From contig QANT01000552.1 of the NCBI GenBank assembly GCA_003254885.1, positions 1-64,000 on the forward strand: 64,000 bases of DNA. Reading direction: 5' to 3'. The position numbers were made by a program, and so were the translations under genes. The DNA is from Purshia tridentata. Lineage: Eukaryota > Streptophyta > Magnoliopsida > Rosales > Rosaceae. Below are positions 20,901 through 32,749 of the stretch, one piece after another (within the stretch, counting starts at the first letter, position 1; each line of letters starts with the position of its first letter). Below the pieces are notes generated by a model. That model saw only the letters and a list, made by a program, of their open reading frames with translations. It made no database searches and was not told where the DNA came from.

Positions 20901-23900
20901 TCGAGACATGAGAAAGTGCTTCCTTATGTCTTTCTTGCCCACCAAGGAAGTTTTGGTGCAATTTTGACAAATTTGGACTGAATACGCACTGAAATGATGT
21001 TTTCGTGCATTCTTAACACCTAGAGTGTTTCTCTTGGCCTGGCATGCTAATCAAGACATGAGAATGCGCGTCCTCACGTCCTTCTTCCCAATCGGGTACG
21101 TTTTGGTGCAATTTAAATGAAAGTAGACTGATGTGCACTGAAATGGGGTTTTCGTGAGTTCTTATCAAAAGCATGCGCTTCTTGAGGGCTAGAACACTAA
21201 TCCAAGAATGAGAAAGTGCTTCCCCACATCTTTCTTACCAACCGGGCACATTTTGGTGGATATTGCATGAAATTGGATTGAGTACGCACCGAAATGATGT
21301 TTTCGTGCCTTCTAAACACGAAATGTGGTTCTTTAGGGCTAGAATGCTAATACAAGCATGAGGAAGTGCTTCCCCATGTCTTTCTTTCCAACCGGTAATG
21401 TTTTGGTGCAACTTTAACCAAATTGTACAGACTGCGCACCGAAATGACATCTTCGTTCATTCCTAACACCCAAAGTGGTTCTTTAGGGGTAGCACACTAA
21501 TCGAGACTTTAGAGAGTGCTTCCTCACCTCTTTCTTGCCAATCGGGCACGCTTTGGTGCAATTTGTACCAAGTTAGACTGGGTATGAACCGAAATGACGT
21601 ATTTGTGCAATTTGTACCAAGTTAGACGGAAGTAGACTGAGTGTGCACTGAAATCAGGTTTTAGTTCCTTCTTAACACGAAATGCGCTTCTTGAGGGCTA
21701 GAACGTTCATCCAAGCATGAGAACGTGCTTCTTGCCAACCGCGCACGTGTTGGTGCAACTTTAACCAAGTCATGCATGGTGTCCACCGAAATGATGTTCC
21801 ATGCATTCTTAACACCTAAACTGGTTCGTTGGGGCTAGAACGCTAATCCAAACATGAGAAAGTGCTTCGTCATGTCCTTATTGCCAACGGAGACATTCTA
21901 GTGCAATTGAAACGAAATTGGGTTGAGGAGGCACTGAAATGGGTTTTCGTGCATTCCTATCAAAACCATGCACGTCTTGAGGGCTAGAATGCTAATCCAA
22001 GAATGAGAAAGTGCTTCCCCACATATTTCTTGCCAACCGAGCACGTTTTGGTGGAAAATTGCACGAAATCGGATTGAGTACGCCCCGAAATGATGTTTTC
22101 GTGCCTTCTAAACACGAAATGTGGTTCTTTGGGGCTAGAATGCGAATACAAGCATGAGAAAGTGCTTCTGCATGTCTTTCTTGCCAACCGATAACGTTTT
22201 GGTGCAACTTTAACCATATTGTACAGAGTGTGCATCGAAATGATGTCTTCGTTCATTCCTAATGCCCAAATTAGTTCTTTATGGCTAACACGCTAATCGA
22301 GACATTAGAGAGTGCTTCCTCACCTCTTTCTTGCCAATCGGGCACATTTTGGTGCAATTTGGACCAAGTTAGACTGAGTATCAACCCAAATGATGTATTC
22401 GTGCACTCTTAGCACCTAAAGTTGTTCTTTGGGGCTTGAATGCTCATCTAGACATGAGAGAGTGCTTCCCTTTGTCTTTCTTTCCAACGGGGAACATTTT
22501 GGTGCAACTTTAAACGAATTGGACTCAGTGTTCGCCAAAATGACGTTTTCGTGCATTCTTAAGACCTCAACTGGTTCCTTAGGGTTAGCACACTAATATC
22601 GAGACATGAGAAAGTGCTTCCTTATGTCTTTCGTACCCACCAAGGAAGTTTTGGTGCAATTTGGACGAATTTGGACTGTGTACACACCGAAATGATGTTT
22701 TCGTGCATTCTTAACACCTAAAGTGGTTCTGTAGGGCTAGTACGCTAATCGAGACATGAGAATGTGCGTCCTCATGTTCTTCTTGCCAACCGGGCACGTT
22801 TTGGTGCAATTTAGACGAAAGTAGACTGAGTGTGCACTGAAATGAGGTTTTAGTTTCTTCTAAACACGAAATCCACTTCTTGACGGCTAGAACGTTAATC
22901 CAGGCATGAGAACATGCTTCTTGCCAACCGCACACGTTTTGGTGCAACTTTTACTAAGTCATGCGCCGTGTGCACCGAAATGACGTTCCATTCATTCTTA
23001 ACACCTAAACTGATTCGTTGGGCCTAGAACGCTAATCCAAACAAGAGAAAGTGCTTCCTCATGTCCTTTTTGCCAACCGGGAACGTTTTGGTGCAATTGA
23101 AACGAAATTGGGTTGAGGAGGCACCGAAATGGGGTTTTCGTGCGTTCTTATCAAAAGCAGGCGCTTCTTGTGGGCTAAAACACTCATCCAAGAATGAGAA
23201 AATGCTTCCCCACATCTTTCTTGCCAACCGAGCACGTTTTGGTCGAAATTGCACGAAATTAGATTGAGGACGCACCGAAATGATGTTTTCGTGCCCTATA
23301 AACACAAAATGTGCTTCTTTCGAGCTAGAATGCTATTCCAAGCATGAGAAAGTGCTTTCCCATGTCTTTCTTGCCAACCGAAAATCTTTTGGTGCAACTT
23401 TAACCAAATTGTACAGACTGCGCATAGTAATGACGTCTTCGTTCATTCCTAACAGCCAAAGTGGTTCTTTAGGGATAGCATCCTCCTCGAGACAGGAGAG
23501 AGTGCGTCCTCACCTCTTTCTTGCCAATCGGGCACGTTTTGGTGCAATTTGGACCAAGTTAGACTGAGTATGCATTGAAATGACGTATTTATGCACTCTT
23601 AGCACCTAAAGTTATTCTTTGGGGCTTGAAAGCTTATCGAGACATGCGAGAGTGCTTCCCCATGTCTTTCTTTCCAACAGGGAATGTTTTGGTGCAACTT
23701 TAATCAAGTTGTACTCAGTGTGCGCCCAAATGACGTTTTCGTGCATTCTTAAGCCCTCAAGTGGTTCGTTAAGGTTAGCACACAAATATCGAGACATGAG
23801 AAAGTGCTTCCTTATGTCTTTCTTGCCCACCAAGGAAGTTTTAGTGCAATTTGGACGAATTTAGACTGAGTACACATTGAAATGATGTTTTCGTGCATTC

Positions 23901-26900
23901 TTAACACCTAAAGTGGTTCTTTAGGGCTGGCACGCTAATCGAGGCATGAGAACGTGCGTCCTCACGCCGTTCTTGCCAACCGGGCACGTTTGATACAATT
24001 TAGACGAAAGTAGACTGAGTATGCACTAAAATGAGGTTTTAGTTCCTTCTTAACAAGAAATGCGCTTCTTGGGGGCTAGAACGTTAATCCAAGCATGAGA
24101 ATGTGCTTCTTGCCAACCGCACATGTTTTGGTGCAACTTTAAACAAGTCGTGCACACTGTGCACCAAAATGACATTTCATGCATTCTTTACACCTAAACT
24201 GGTCCGTTGGGACTAGAACGCTAATCCAAACAAGAGAAAGTGCTTCCTCATGTCCTTAGTACCAACTGGGGACGTTTTGGTGCAATTGAAACGAAATTGG
24301 GTTGAGGAGGCACCGAAATGGGGTTTTTGTGCATTCTTATCAAAAGCATGCGCTTCTTGAGGGCTAGAACGCTAATCCAAGAATGAGAAAGTGCTTCCCC
24401 ACACCTTTCTTACCAACCGGGCACGTTTTGGTGGAAATTGCACGAAATCTGATTGAGTACACACCGAAATGATGTTTTCGTGCCTTCTAAACACTAAATG
24501 TGCTTCTTTAGGGCTAGAATGCTAATCCAAGCATGAGAAAGTGCTTCCCCATGTCTTTCTTGCCAACCGATAACGTTTTGGTGCAACTTTAACCAAATTG
24601 TGCAGAGTACGCACCGGAATGACGTCTTCGTTTATTCCTAACACCCAAAGTGGTTCTTTAGGGGTAGCATGCTAATTGAGACACTAGAGAGTGCGTCCTC
24701 ACCTTTTCTTGCCAATTGGGCACGTTTTGTTGCAATTTGGACCAAGTTAGATTGAGTATGCACCGAAATGACGTATTCGTGCACTCTTAGCACTTAAAGT
24801 TGTTCTTTGGGGCTTGAACGCTCTTCGAGACATGAGAGAGTGCTTTCCCATGTTTTTCTTTCCAACGGGGAACGTTTTGGTGCAACATGAATCGAATTGG
24901 ACTCCGTGTGCGCCGAAATGACGTTTTCGTGCATTCTTAGGACCTCAAGTGGTTCCTTAGGGTTAATACACTAATATCGAGACATGAGAAAGTGCATCCT
25001 TATGTCTTTCTTGCCAACCAAGGAAGTTTTGGTGCAATTTGGACGAATATAGACTGATTATGCGCCGAAATGATGTTTTCGTGCATTCTTAACACCTAAA
25101 GTGGTTCTTTAGGGCTGGCACGCTAATCGAGACATAAGAATGTATTTCCACGTGTCCTTCTTGCCCACCAAGGAAGTTTTGGTGCAATTTGGATGACTTT
25201 GGACTGAGTACGCACCGAAATGATGTTTTCGTGGATTCTTAACACCTAAAGTGGTTTTTTAGGGCTGGCACGCTAATCGAGACCTGAGAACATGCGTCCT
25301 CATGTACTTCTTGCCAACCGGGCATGCTCTGATGCAATTTAGACGAAAGTAGACTGAGTGTGCACTAAAATGAGGTTTTAGTTCCTTCCTAACACGAAAT
25401 ACGCTTCTTGAGGGCTAGAACGTTAATCCAAGCATGAGAACGTGCTTCTTGCCAACCGCGCATGCTTTGGTGTAACTTTAACTAAGTCATGCACACTGTG
25501 CACTGAAATGACATTCCATGCATTCTTTACACCTAAACTGGTTCATTGGGACTAGAACGCTAATCCAAACAAGAGAAAGTGCTTCCTCAAGTCCTTATTG
25601 CCAACCGGGGACGTTTTGGTGCAATTGAAACGAAATTGGGTTGAGGAGGCACCGAAATGAGGTTTTCTTCATTCTTATCAAAAGCATGTGCTTCTTGAGG
25701 GCTAGAACACTAATCCAAGAATGAGAAAGTGCTTCCCCACATCTTTCTTGCCAACTGGGCACGTTTTGGTGGAAATTGGATTGAGTATGCACCGAAATGA
25801 TGCTTTCGTGCCTTCTAAACATGAAATGTGGTTCTTTAGCGCTAGAATGCTAATCCAAGCATGAAAAAGTGCTTCCCCATGTCTTTCTTGCCAACCGATA
25901 ATGTTTTGGTGCAACTTTAACCAAATTGTACAGAGTGCGCACCAAATTGACGTCTTCGTTCATTCCTAACACCCAAAGTGGTTCTTTAGGGCTAGCACGA
26001 TAATCAAGACATTAGAGAGTGCGTCATCACCTCTTTCTTGCCAATGGGGCACGTTTTGGTGCAATTTGGACCAAGTTAGACTGAGTATGCACCGAAATGA
26101 CGTATTCGTGGACTCTTAGCAGTTAAAGTTGTTCTTTGGGGCTTGAACGCTCGTCGAGACATGAGAGAGTGCGTCCCCATGTCATTCTTTCCAACGGGGA
26201 ACGTTTTGGCACAACTTGAATTGAATTGGACTCAGTTTGCGCCGAAATGACATTTTCGTGCATTCTTAAGACCTCAAGTGGTTCCTTAGGGTTAGCACGC
26301 TAATATTGAGTTTTTAGAAAGTGCTTCCTTATGTCTTTCTTGCCCGCCAAGGAAGTTTTGGTGCAATTTGGACGAATTTGGACTAAGTACGCACTGAAAT
26401 GATGTTTACATGCATTCTTAACACCTAAAGTGGTTCTTTAGGGCTGGTACGCTAATCGAGACTTGAGAACGTGCGTCCTCACGCCCTTCTTGCCAACTGG
26501 GCATGTTTGATGGAATTTAGACGAAAGTAGACTGAGTGTGCACTAAAAGGAGGTTTTAGTTCCTTCTTAACACGTAATGCACTTCTTGAGGGCTAGAACG
26601 TTAATCCAAGCATGAGAACGTGCTTCTTGCCAGCCGCGCACGTTTTGGTGCAACTTTAACCAAGTCGTGCACAGTGTGCACCGAAATGACGTTCCATGCA
26701 TTCTTAACACCTAAACTGATTCGTTGGGACTAGAACGCTAATCCAAACAAGAGAAAGTGCTTCCTCATGTCCTGATTGCCAACCGGGGACGTTTTGGTGC
26801 AATGGAAACGAAATTGGGTTGGGGAGGCACCGAAATGGGGTTTTCGTGCGTTCTTATCAAAAGCAGGCGCTTCTTGAGGGCTAGAATGCTAATCCAAGAA

Positions 26901-27090
26901 TGAGAAAGTGCTTCCCCAAATCTTTCTTGCCAACCGGGCACGTTTTGGGGGAAATTGCACGAAATTGGATTGAGTACGCACCGAAATGATGTTTTCGTGC
27001 CTTCTAAACACGAAATGTGCTTCTTTAGGGCTAGAATGCTAATACAAGCTTGAGAAAGTGCTTCCCCACGTCTTTCTTGCCAAACGATAA
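14989..27090 (+). repeat. Satellite array block 2, forward HOR
   Basis: About 12.1 kb of the same satellite, around ten HOR copies of 1.19 kb in the order A-B-C-D-E-F-G-H. Subunit H recurs near 16400, 17595, 18785, 19960, 21660, 22850, 24040, 25375 and 26555. Irregular steps mark local rearrangements: a 272-bp F+G duplication at 15841-16380, a G-to-B jump near 21130, a collapsed monomer near 21600 and an extra partial F/G unit near 25140-25260. The block ends inside subunit C (TTGCCAAACGATAA) at the LINE-2 junction. No gene was seen in it. Confidence 0.95.
15841..16380 (+). repeat. 272-bp tandem duplication of satellite subunits F+G
   Basis: The segment starting CTTAAGACCTCAAGTGGTTG at 15841 recurs at 16113, carrying the same rare variants (GGTTGCTTA, CCTACCAAGGAACTTTTGG). 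The offset is 272 bp and by eye the copies are nearly identical, so the duplication is recent compared with the HOR spread. Confidence 0.8.
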
Positions 27091-27263
27091 GATGCTCCTC
27101 CTTCTCTTTAGAATTCCCCTTGCTGTCCCCACCTACAACCCCCATTTTCCAGCTCTGAATGTTGATTCCGACCAGTCCTCCACCTTCTCTAGTCTCTAAT
27201 ATGCACCCCCACTAGGCCACAAACCTCCCCCCACGTTCTCCTATTTCCCCAAACACCCACCTA

Positions 27264-29201
27264 ATGCCTCCTACCTTTACTTCATCATCCTTGGTTATTT
27301 CCATGCCACAGCTCTGTTTTCAGCCACCCTCCGTGCCTCATGTCACCCCTCACCCTTCTTTCAGCCTTCACTTACCCTCCAAACCACCCATTAATGTTCA
27401 TGGTGAGCTTCCTTGTGCCACCTCAATGGATGCTGGAAGCAACCAGGTTGTTGCGATGGGGGTAGGGTCTCCATATCTCCAAAAAACACTAGTTACACCT
27501 TTGTGTCTAGCGGGTAATAACCCTTTGGGTTTTAGTGTGCTGGAGCGTAAAGGTAAGTCAAACCCTCCTGATCACATGTGCTCCTTGGGTGCTGCACTTG
27601 TCGGCTCCTTAGGACAAGACCAGATGACTGTTGGGGCTTCTTCTATGCTTAACTTGGAAGTGGAGCAGCCTAACTTTATTGGACACGCCATTTTGGTTGG
27701 AAACACTCCCAATGGACCCCAGCAATGCACTTCCCAAAATGGCAAGGCTGTTTGCACAGGTAAGTGTTTTGATAACACTTTTGCCTTTTTTAAGGAAGTT
27801 TCTACACTTCCCCCCACATTTTCCCATGCGCCAGCTGAACCCCAAAGCCCAAAAAATGAACAGACCCCCAACCACCTTTCCCAACCCATACCACATCCAA
27901 CTGATTCCCAATGCCCAACAATTGAGCAGTACCCCAAACCCTTTCCCCAAACTGTACTCCCCATTACCACCTCCCAAATTGTAACAAACCAGCCCAGAAA
28001 TTATAGCCAAGTTGTGAGTGGGGTTGGGAACATCCAAACTGCTCATGCGCCCATGCAATTGCAATTCCACCAACCTAATGCAAATGGAGGTAGAAGGGTG
28101 GTGTCTCCACCCCCTGATGTGGCAGCTGAAGGTTGCAAAAATTGGGAAGATTCTTTGGTGGGCTATATGTTAAGGAAGAAGCTTCCTTTTCATGTGGTTA
28201 AAAATTTTGCTCATAGGGTGTGGGGCAATAAGGGGTTGGAGGAGGTGCTTGCAAATGAGAATGGCTTCTTCTTCTTCAAATTCTCCAAAGTTGATACGTA
28301 CTCTACCATTTTGGAGGCGGGTCCATGGCTGTTTGTTGGGCAACCTTTATTCCTTAAGAGGTGGCAACCGGGCCTAATTTTAACTAAGGATTCACATACC
28401 AAAATTCCTCTTTGGGCCAAATTCTACAATGTCCCTCATGAGTTCTTGACGGAGAGGGGGCTGAGCTATATCGCTAGTGCTGTAGACAGGCCTCTCTATG
28501 CTGATAGCCCCACCGAAACTTGCAAAAGAATTTCCTATGCTAGGGTGTGTGTGGAGATTGATGCTAGGTCAGAGTTAATTGATTCGTTTGATTTAATTGT
28601 GAAGGAAGGCACTTCTGTTGAAATTAAGGTGGACTACAAGTGGAAACCTAAGATATGTACTATTTGTAATTCTTTTGGTCATTTTAAGGAAAATTGTACT
28701 ATGGGGCATAAACCATTGGTTTGGGTTAAGAAGAAGGCTAGTGGTGCCTCTCCACCTATCATTGATACCCTAGGTGCTCACTCTAGGGAGGGTATTGTTC
28801 CTGTTGTTAAGAATAAGGAAAAAGTGGATGAAGGGACTAAGGGTTGGACCACAATTACCAACCCTATTGAAATAATTGGTGCTGTTCAGAATTTTAGGGG
28901 TGATAGTAGCTCGTGTGCCATTAATTGGGAGAGTGAACCCCCTTCCCCAGCCCCAAAGGTTACCTCCCCTAATCCCTTCCACGTTCTTGATGGAGAGATG
29001 GAGGTGGATAGCGACTTGGAGCCAAGTACGGCCTCCCCGGATTTGTCCCTTTGGCCGACCAAGTTGTTAGGGAAAAACATTGATGGAGTTCCTATTGTGG
29101 CTGCTACTTCCTCGAGCAAGAAAAAGCACAAGAAACACAAGAAGAAATCGGGTAAGAAGGGCAAGACTAGCTCCAGCTCTACTACAAACCTGCCACCATG
29201 A
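27264..29201 (+). CDS. LINE-2 ORF1: DUF4283 / zinc-knuckle RNA-binding protein, intact
   Basis: An uninterrupted 645-codon frame beginning ATG CCT CCT ACC. The N-terminal 230 residues are proline-rich and low in complexity. The DUF4283 domain lies at about 288-435 (VAAEGCKNWEDSLVGYM, GFFFFKF, EAGPWLFVGQPLFLKRW, KFYNVPHEFL). A CCHC zinc knuckle follows: C465-X2-C468-X4-H473-X4-C478, in the context KWKPKICTICNSFGHFKENC. The C-terminus is lysine-rich (KKKHKKHKKKSGKK). The family role, coating LINE RNA, is known for ORF1 proteins in general. The stop TGA overlaps the ORF2 start as ATGA, suggesting translation by termination and reinitiation. It is the only LINE frame in the window that is fully open. 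Confidence 0.93.
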   Translation: MPPTFTSSSLVISMPQLCFQPPSVPHVTPHPSFSLHLPSKPPINVHGELPCATSMDAGSNQVVAMGVGSPYLQKTLVTPLCLAGNNPLGFSVLERKGKSNPPDHMCSLGAALVGSLGQDQMTVGASSMLNLEVEQPNFIGHAILVGNTPNGPQQCTSQNGKAVCTGKCFDNTFAFFKEVSTLPPTFSHAPAEPQSPKNEQTPNHLSQPIPHPTDSQCPTIEQYPKPFPQTVLPITTSQIVTNQPRNYSQVVSGVGNIQTAHAPMQLQFHQPNANGGRRVVSPPPDVAAEGCKNWEDSLVGYMLRKKLPFHVVKNFAHRVWGNKGLEEVLANENGFFFFKFSKVDTYSTILEAGPWLFVGQPLFLKRWQPGLILTKDSHTKIPLWAKFYNVPHEFLTERGLSYIASAVDRPLYADSPTETCKRISYARVCVEIDARSELIDSFDLIVKEGTSVEIKVDYKWKPKICTICNSFGHFKENCTMGHKPLVWVKKKASGASPPIIDTLGAHSREGIVPVVKNKEKVDEGTKGWTTITNPIEIIGAVQNFRGDSSSCAINWESEPPSPAPKVTSPNPFHVLDGEMEVDSDLEPSTASPDLSLWPTKLLGKNIDGVPIVAATSSSKKKHKKHKKKSGKKGKTSSSSTTNLPP

Positions 29202-32200
29202 TCAAGTTTGCTTGTTGGAACATAAGGGGGCTTAATTCAACCTCCAAAAACGCTGAAATTAGGAATTTTGTGCGTGATAATAAGCTCTCTCTTATGGGCA
29301 TTGTTGAGACTAGGGTCCGGATGTGCAACAAGGTGTTTGTCTTTAGCTCTACTTTTAATAATAATTGGATTGTGGAGGATAATTCTAATTCCCTTGATCG
29401 TGGTAGAATTTGGGTGGCTTGGAACCCAAGCATCTTTCATCTTGTTAAACTTGAGGAATCCGATCAGTATATCAATTATCGGGTTCATCATTTTGAGTGT
29501 AATTTTGAGTTTTAAGCTACCTTTGTCTATGGCTCTAATGATGGTGGGCACCGCAAGGAGTTGTGGAGGAGCTTGGGCAGGTCTTATGCTTATTTTGGGG
29601 GCATGCCATGGGTCATGCTAGGGGACTTTAATGCGGTTCGTAATTCCTTTGAGATTAAGGGGGGCTCTAATAGAGTTACCAATGCTATGGTTGAGTTTCA
29701 AAATTGCATTAAGAATGTGGAAGTGGATGACCTTCGTTTCACTGGGGCTCTGTGTACTTGGAGTGATAAAAGAGACGCTTCGGTTTGTGTTTCCAAAAAG
29801 CTTGATAGGGTTATGGTTAATGAACCGTGGATTTCTAAGTTTGCTAACTCCGGGGCTGATTTTCCCCTTCCTGGCATATCTGATCATTGCCCTTGTGTAG
29901 TTAGCATGGGGATCTCTCCTCAAGCTAGGAAATGCCCTTTCAAGTTCTTCAATTTCATGGCTAGCCAGGAGGACTTCATCCCCCTTATTGTGCGATGTTG
30001 GAACACCTTTATTGTTGGGTCTCATGAGTTCTGGGTCTCAAGGAAGCTCAAACTCATCAAGGCTGAATTGAAGAAGCTGAATAAGAACATAGTTGGCAAT
30101 GTCGCGCTTAATACGACGACTGCAAAGAAAAATTGGCTGCTTGTCAAAGTGGGTTGGCTACCAATCCGTGTGATCCTACTCTAAGGTTGGAGGAAAAAGC
30201 CTTGGTTAAGGAGTATGCTAAGGCTCTTGAGGTGGAGGAGTCTTTTAATAAGCAAAAATCCCGAATCCAATGGTTAAAAGAGGACAATAGAAACTCAGCT
30301 TTCTTCTTCAAATCTACTTTGGGGAGAAGAAATATTAATAGAATCTCTTCTCTTCTCCGTGAGGATGGTTCTAAAGTTAAGGGGGTAGAAAACATCAAAA
30401 ATGAGGTGGTGAAGTTATATCAAGAATTATGGACTGCTCCTAAGTCCCCTAGAAGTGATATCGGCTTGAGGTGAGGGGCATAGTGTCTAATGCTATCTCG
30501 GATAAGCAAGCTACCTTGCTTGGTCAAGTTGTTTCTTTGGCTGAAATCAAAGAGGCGTGCTTCTCCATGAATCCAAACAAAGCTCCTGGTCCCGATGGTT
30601 TTAATGGCCATTTTTTCCATGCTACTTGGCACATTATTGGGGACGATATTATTGAGGCTATCATGGAATTCTTCTCCACAGGGCAGTTTCTTAGAGATTG
30701 CAATTCTACGTCGGTCTCCCTCATCCCTAAGGTGCCCAATGCCACTAAGCTTAGTGATTTTCGGCCTATTTCTTGCTGCAATACTCTTTACAAGATTATT
30801 TCTAAGGTTATGGCCAATAGGATCAAAGTGGTGCCGCCCTCTATTATTAGCCCTTCCCAAACGGTCTTTGTGGGGGGTCGTAGAATTGGTGATAACATTC
30901 TTTTGGTGCAAGAGCTATTCCGTGACTATCACAAGAATGGGAAGACCCCTAGGTGTGCGCTTAAAGTTGATATTATGAAAGCTTATGATATGGTGGATTG
31001 GAACTTTATTATCCACACCGTTGCTGCCCTTAACTTCCCAAGTATTATGATCAAATGGATCAAGGCTTGCATCTCTACTCCCAAATTCTCTATTTGTGTT
31101 AATGGTGAATTGGCAGGGTTCTTTCCTAGCTCTTGTGGTCTTCGTCAAGGTGATCCCTTGTCCCCCTATCTCTTTGTTAAAAGAGTAATATCTTCACTTC
31201 TGGGGTTGCTTTGAATATGCGCCTCATGATGGAAGACTGCCTAAATTTCAAGATGGGCAGCCTCCCTATTAGGTACCTTAGAATACCTATCATTTCTTCG
31301 AAGCTAAGGATAAGGGATTGCATCAAGCTTGTTGATAACGTGGCTGGGCGCATTAATTCTTGGAGGAATAAATTCCTCTCCTATGCGGGAAGACTTCAAC
31401 TTATTATTTCAGTGTTATCTAGTATGCATATTTTTTGGTCAAGCCACATTATGCTTCCCAAAAAGGTCCTTCTTAAGATTGAGCAAAAGCTTTGATCCTT
31501 CCTTTGGTTTGGTAGAGAGGATAAGATTTGGGGAGCAAAGGTGAAGTGGGCTGATATTTGTAAGCCAAAGGATGAAGGGGGTCTTGGTATTAAGTCTTTC
31601 CCCATTTGGAACAAGTCCCTTATGATGAGACACTTATGGCAGCTTATTTCTGGAGTGGATAACATTTGGACTAGATGGATACATGCCTACCACCTCAAAG
31701 GAAGGAATATTTGGAAGGTAAATCCTCCTCAAATCTGCTCTTGGAATTGGAGGAAGATACTTAAGCTTCGGTGCTTAGCTCACCCCTTTGTTCTCCACAA
31801 GATTGGGAATGGTGAGAAGACCTCTTTATGGCATGATAATTGGCATCCTCGTGTTCCAATAACTTCTGTTTGGGGGGATAGAATTATTTATGATTCCGGG
31901 CTTCCTCCGAACTCTAAGGTTAGCACCATTGTGTGTGGATACCAATGGAATTGGCAGGTGGCTAACTCCCCGGATTTGATTGAGTGTAGGCAAAGCATGC
32001 CCCCATATAACCCTAACTCTGAAATGGAGGATGTTATCTCGTGGCTCCCTCCCCCTTCGGGCCATTGCACCGCTGCCTCCACTTGGGAGCATTTGAGAGA
32101 GTGCAACGCCAAGATTCCATGGTTTAGAATGGTTTGGTTCAGCCACAACATTCCACGTATGAGCTTCATTCTTTGGTTGGCAATCTGAGAAAGATTGGCT

Positions 32201-32614
32201 ACCGCTGATCGCATGGTGACTTCCAATCAAGATATTGATCCTCTCAGTGTGCTTTGTAAGTCTGATATGGAATCTCATGCCCACCTCTTCTTTGAATATC
32301 TGTTCAGCCTCTCCATTTGGTCTCGGCTCTTGGCTAAATGTGTCACCTCGGTTTGCCACCATGTTTGGCCTCTCATGGTTTCTAGGCTGGCTACTATGTG
32401 GAAAGGGAAGCACACTATGACCACTATTAAGAAGCTTTGCGTGGCAGCGACTACTTACTCTATTTGGAGGGAAAGAAACAATCGTATTTTCAAAGGGGAA
32501 GCTATGAATTCAGCTACCCTTTTTAACCTGATTGTCAACTCTATCAAGGGTAGACTTTCAACCATCTCGTCTTCCTCATACGTCATCCCCCGGGATTGGC
32601 AACTTGGAGAATAG
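29198..32614 (+). pseudogene. LINE-2 ORF2: endonuclease-RT, broken, RT core deleted
   Basis: ORF2 begins MIKFACWNIRGLN with the endonuclease motifs GIVETRV, VYGSN, MLGDFNAVRNS and ISDHCPC all present. An in-frame TAA lies at 29513-29515. Frame changes occur near 30140 and near 30470. RT motifs KAPGPDGFN, KVDIMKAYDMVDW and GLRQGDPLSPYLFV are readable, but at about 31178 LFV is joined directly to KSNIF. Compared with LINE-1 about 72 residues are missing, including the FADD catalytic box. Further TGA stops lie at 31493-31495 and 32186-32188. The zf-RVT region (CVLCKSDMESHAHLFFE) and the end WRERNNRIF...RDWQLGE remain. It cannot make an active RT. Confidence 0.92.
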
Positions 32615-32737
32615 TGGTCTACTTGTGGTTCCCCTTACCCTAAGTTTTGTTTAGTTCCCGCCTAGTGGGCTGGTTGCCCATAGGCTAGTTGTTTTTCTCT
32701 TGCTGTTGGATTTGGCCATTGTTGGCTTTGTTTCCTT

Positions 32738-32749
32738 GGGGTATGCCCC
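32738..32749 (+). other. Conserved 3' hairpin of LINE-2
   Basis: GGGGTATGCCCC in the 3' UTR, preceded by GTTTCCTT, about 50 bp before the poly(A). It is the counterpart of the hairpins in LINE-1 and LINE-3. Confidence 0.5.

Noticed and set aside
4560-27090. Ribosomal DNA intergenic spacer subrepeats
   Set aside because: No 18S, 5.8S or 25S sequence is present and the HOR is far longer than typical spacer subrepeats.
27091-27263. Promoter-specific motif in the LINE 5' UTR
   Set aside because: The leader is CT-rich and shared with LINE-1, but I see no definable promoter element.
30420-30911. Minus-strand 163-codon frame as a gene
   Set aside because: Shadow of the LINE-2 RT.
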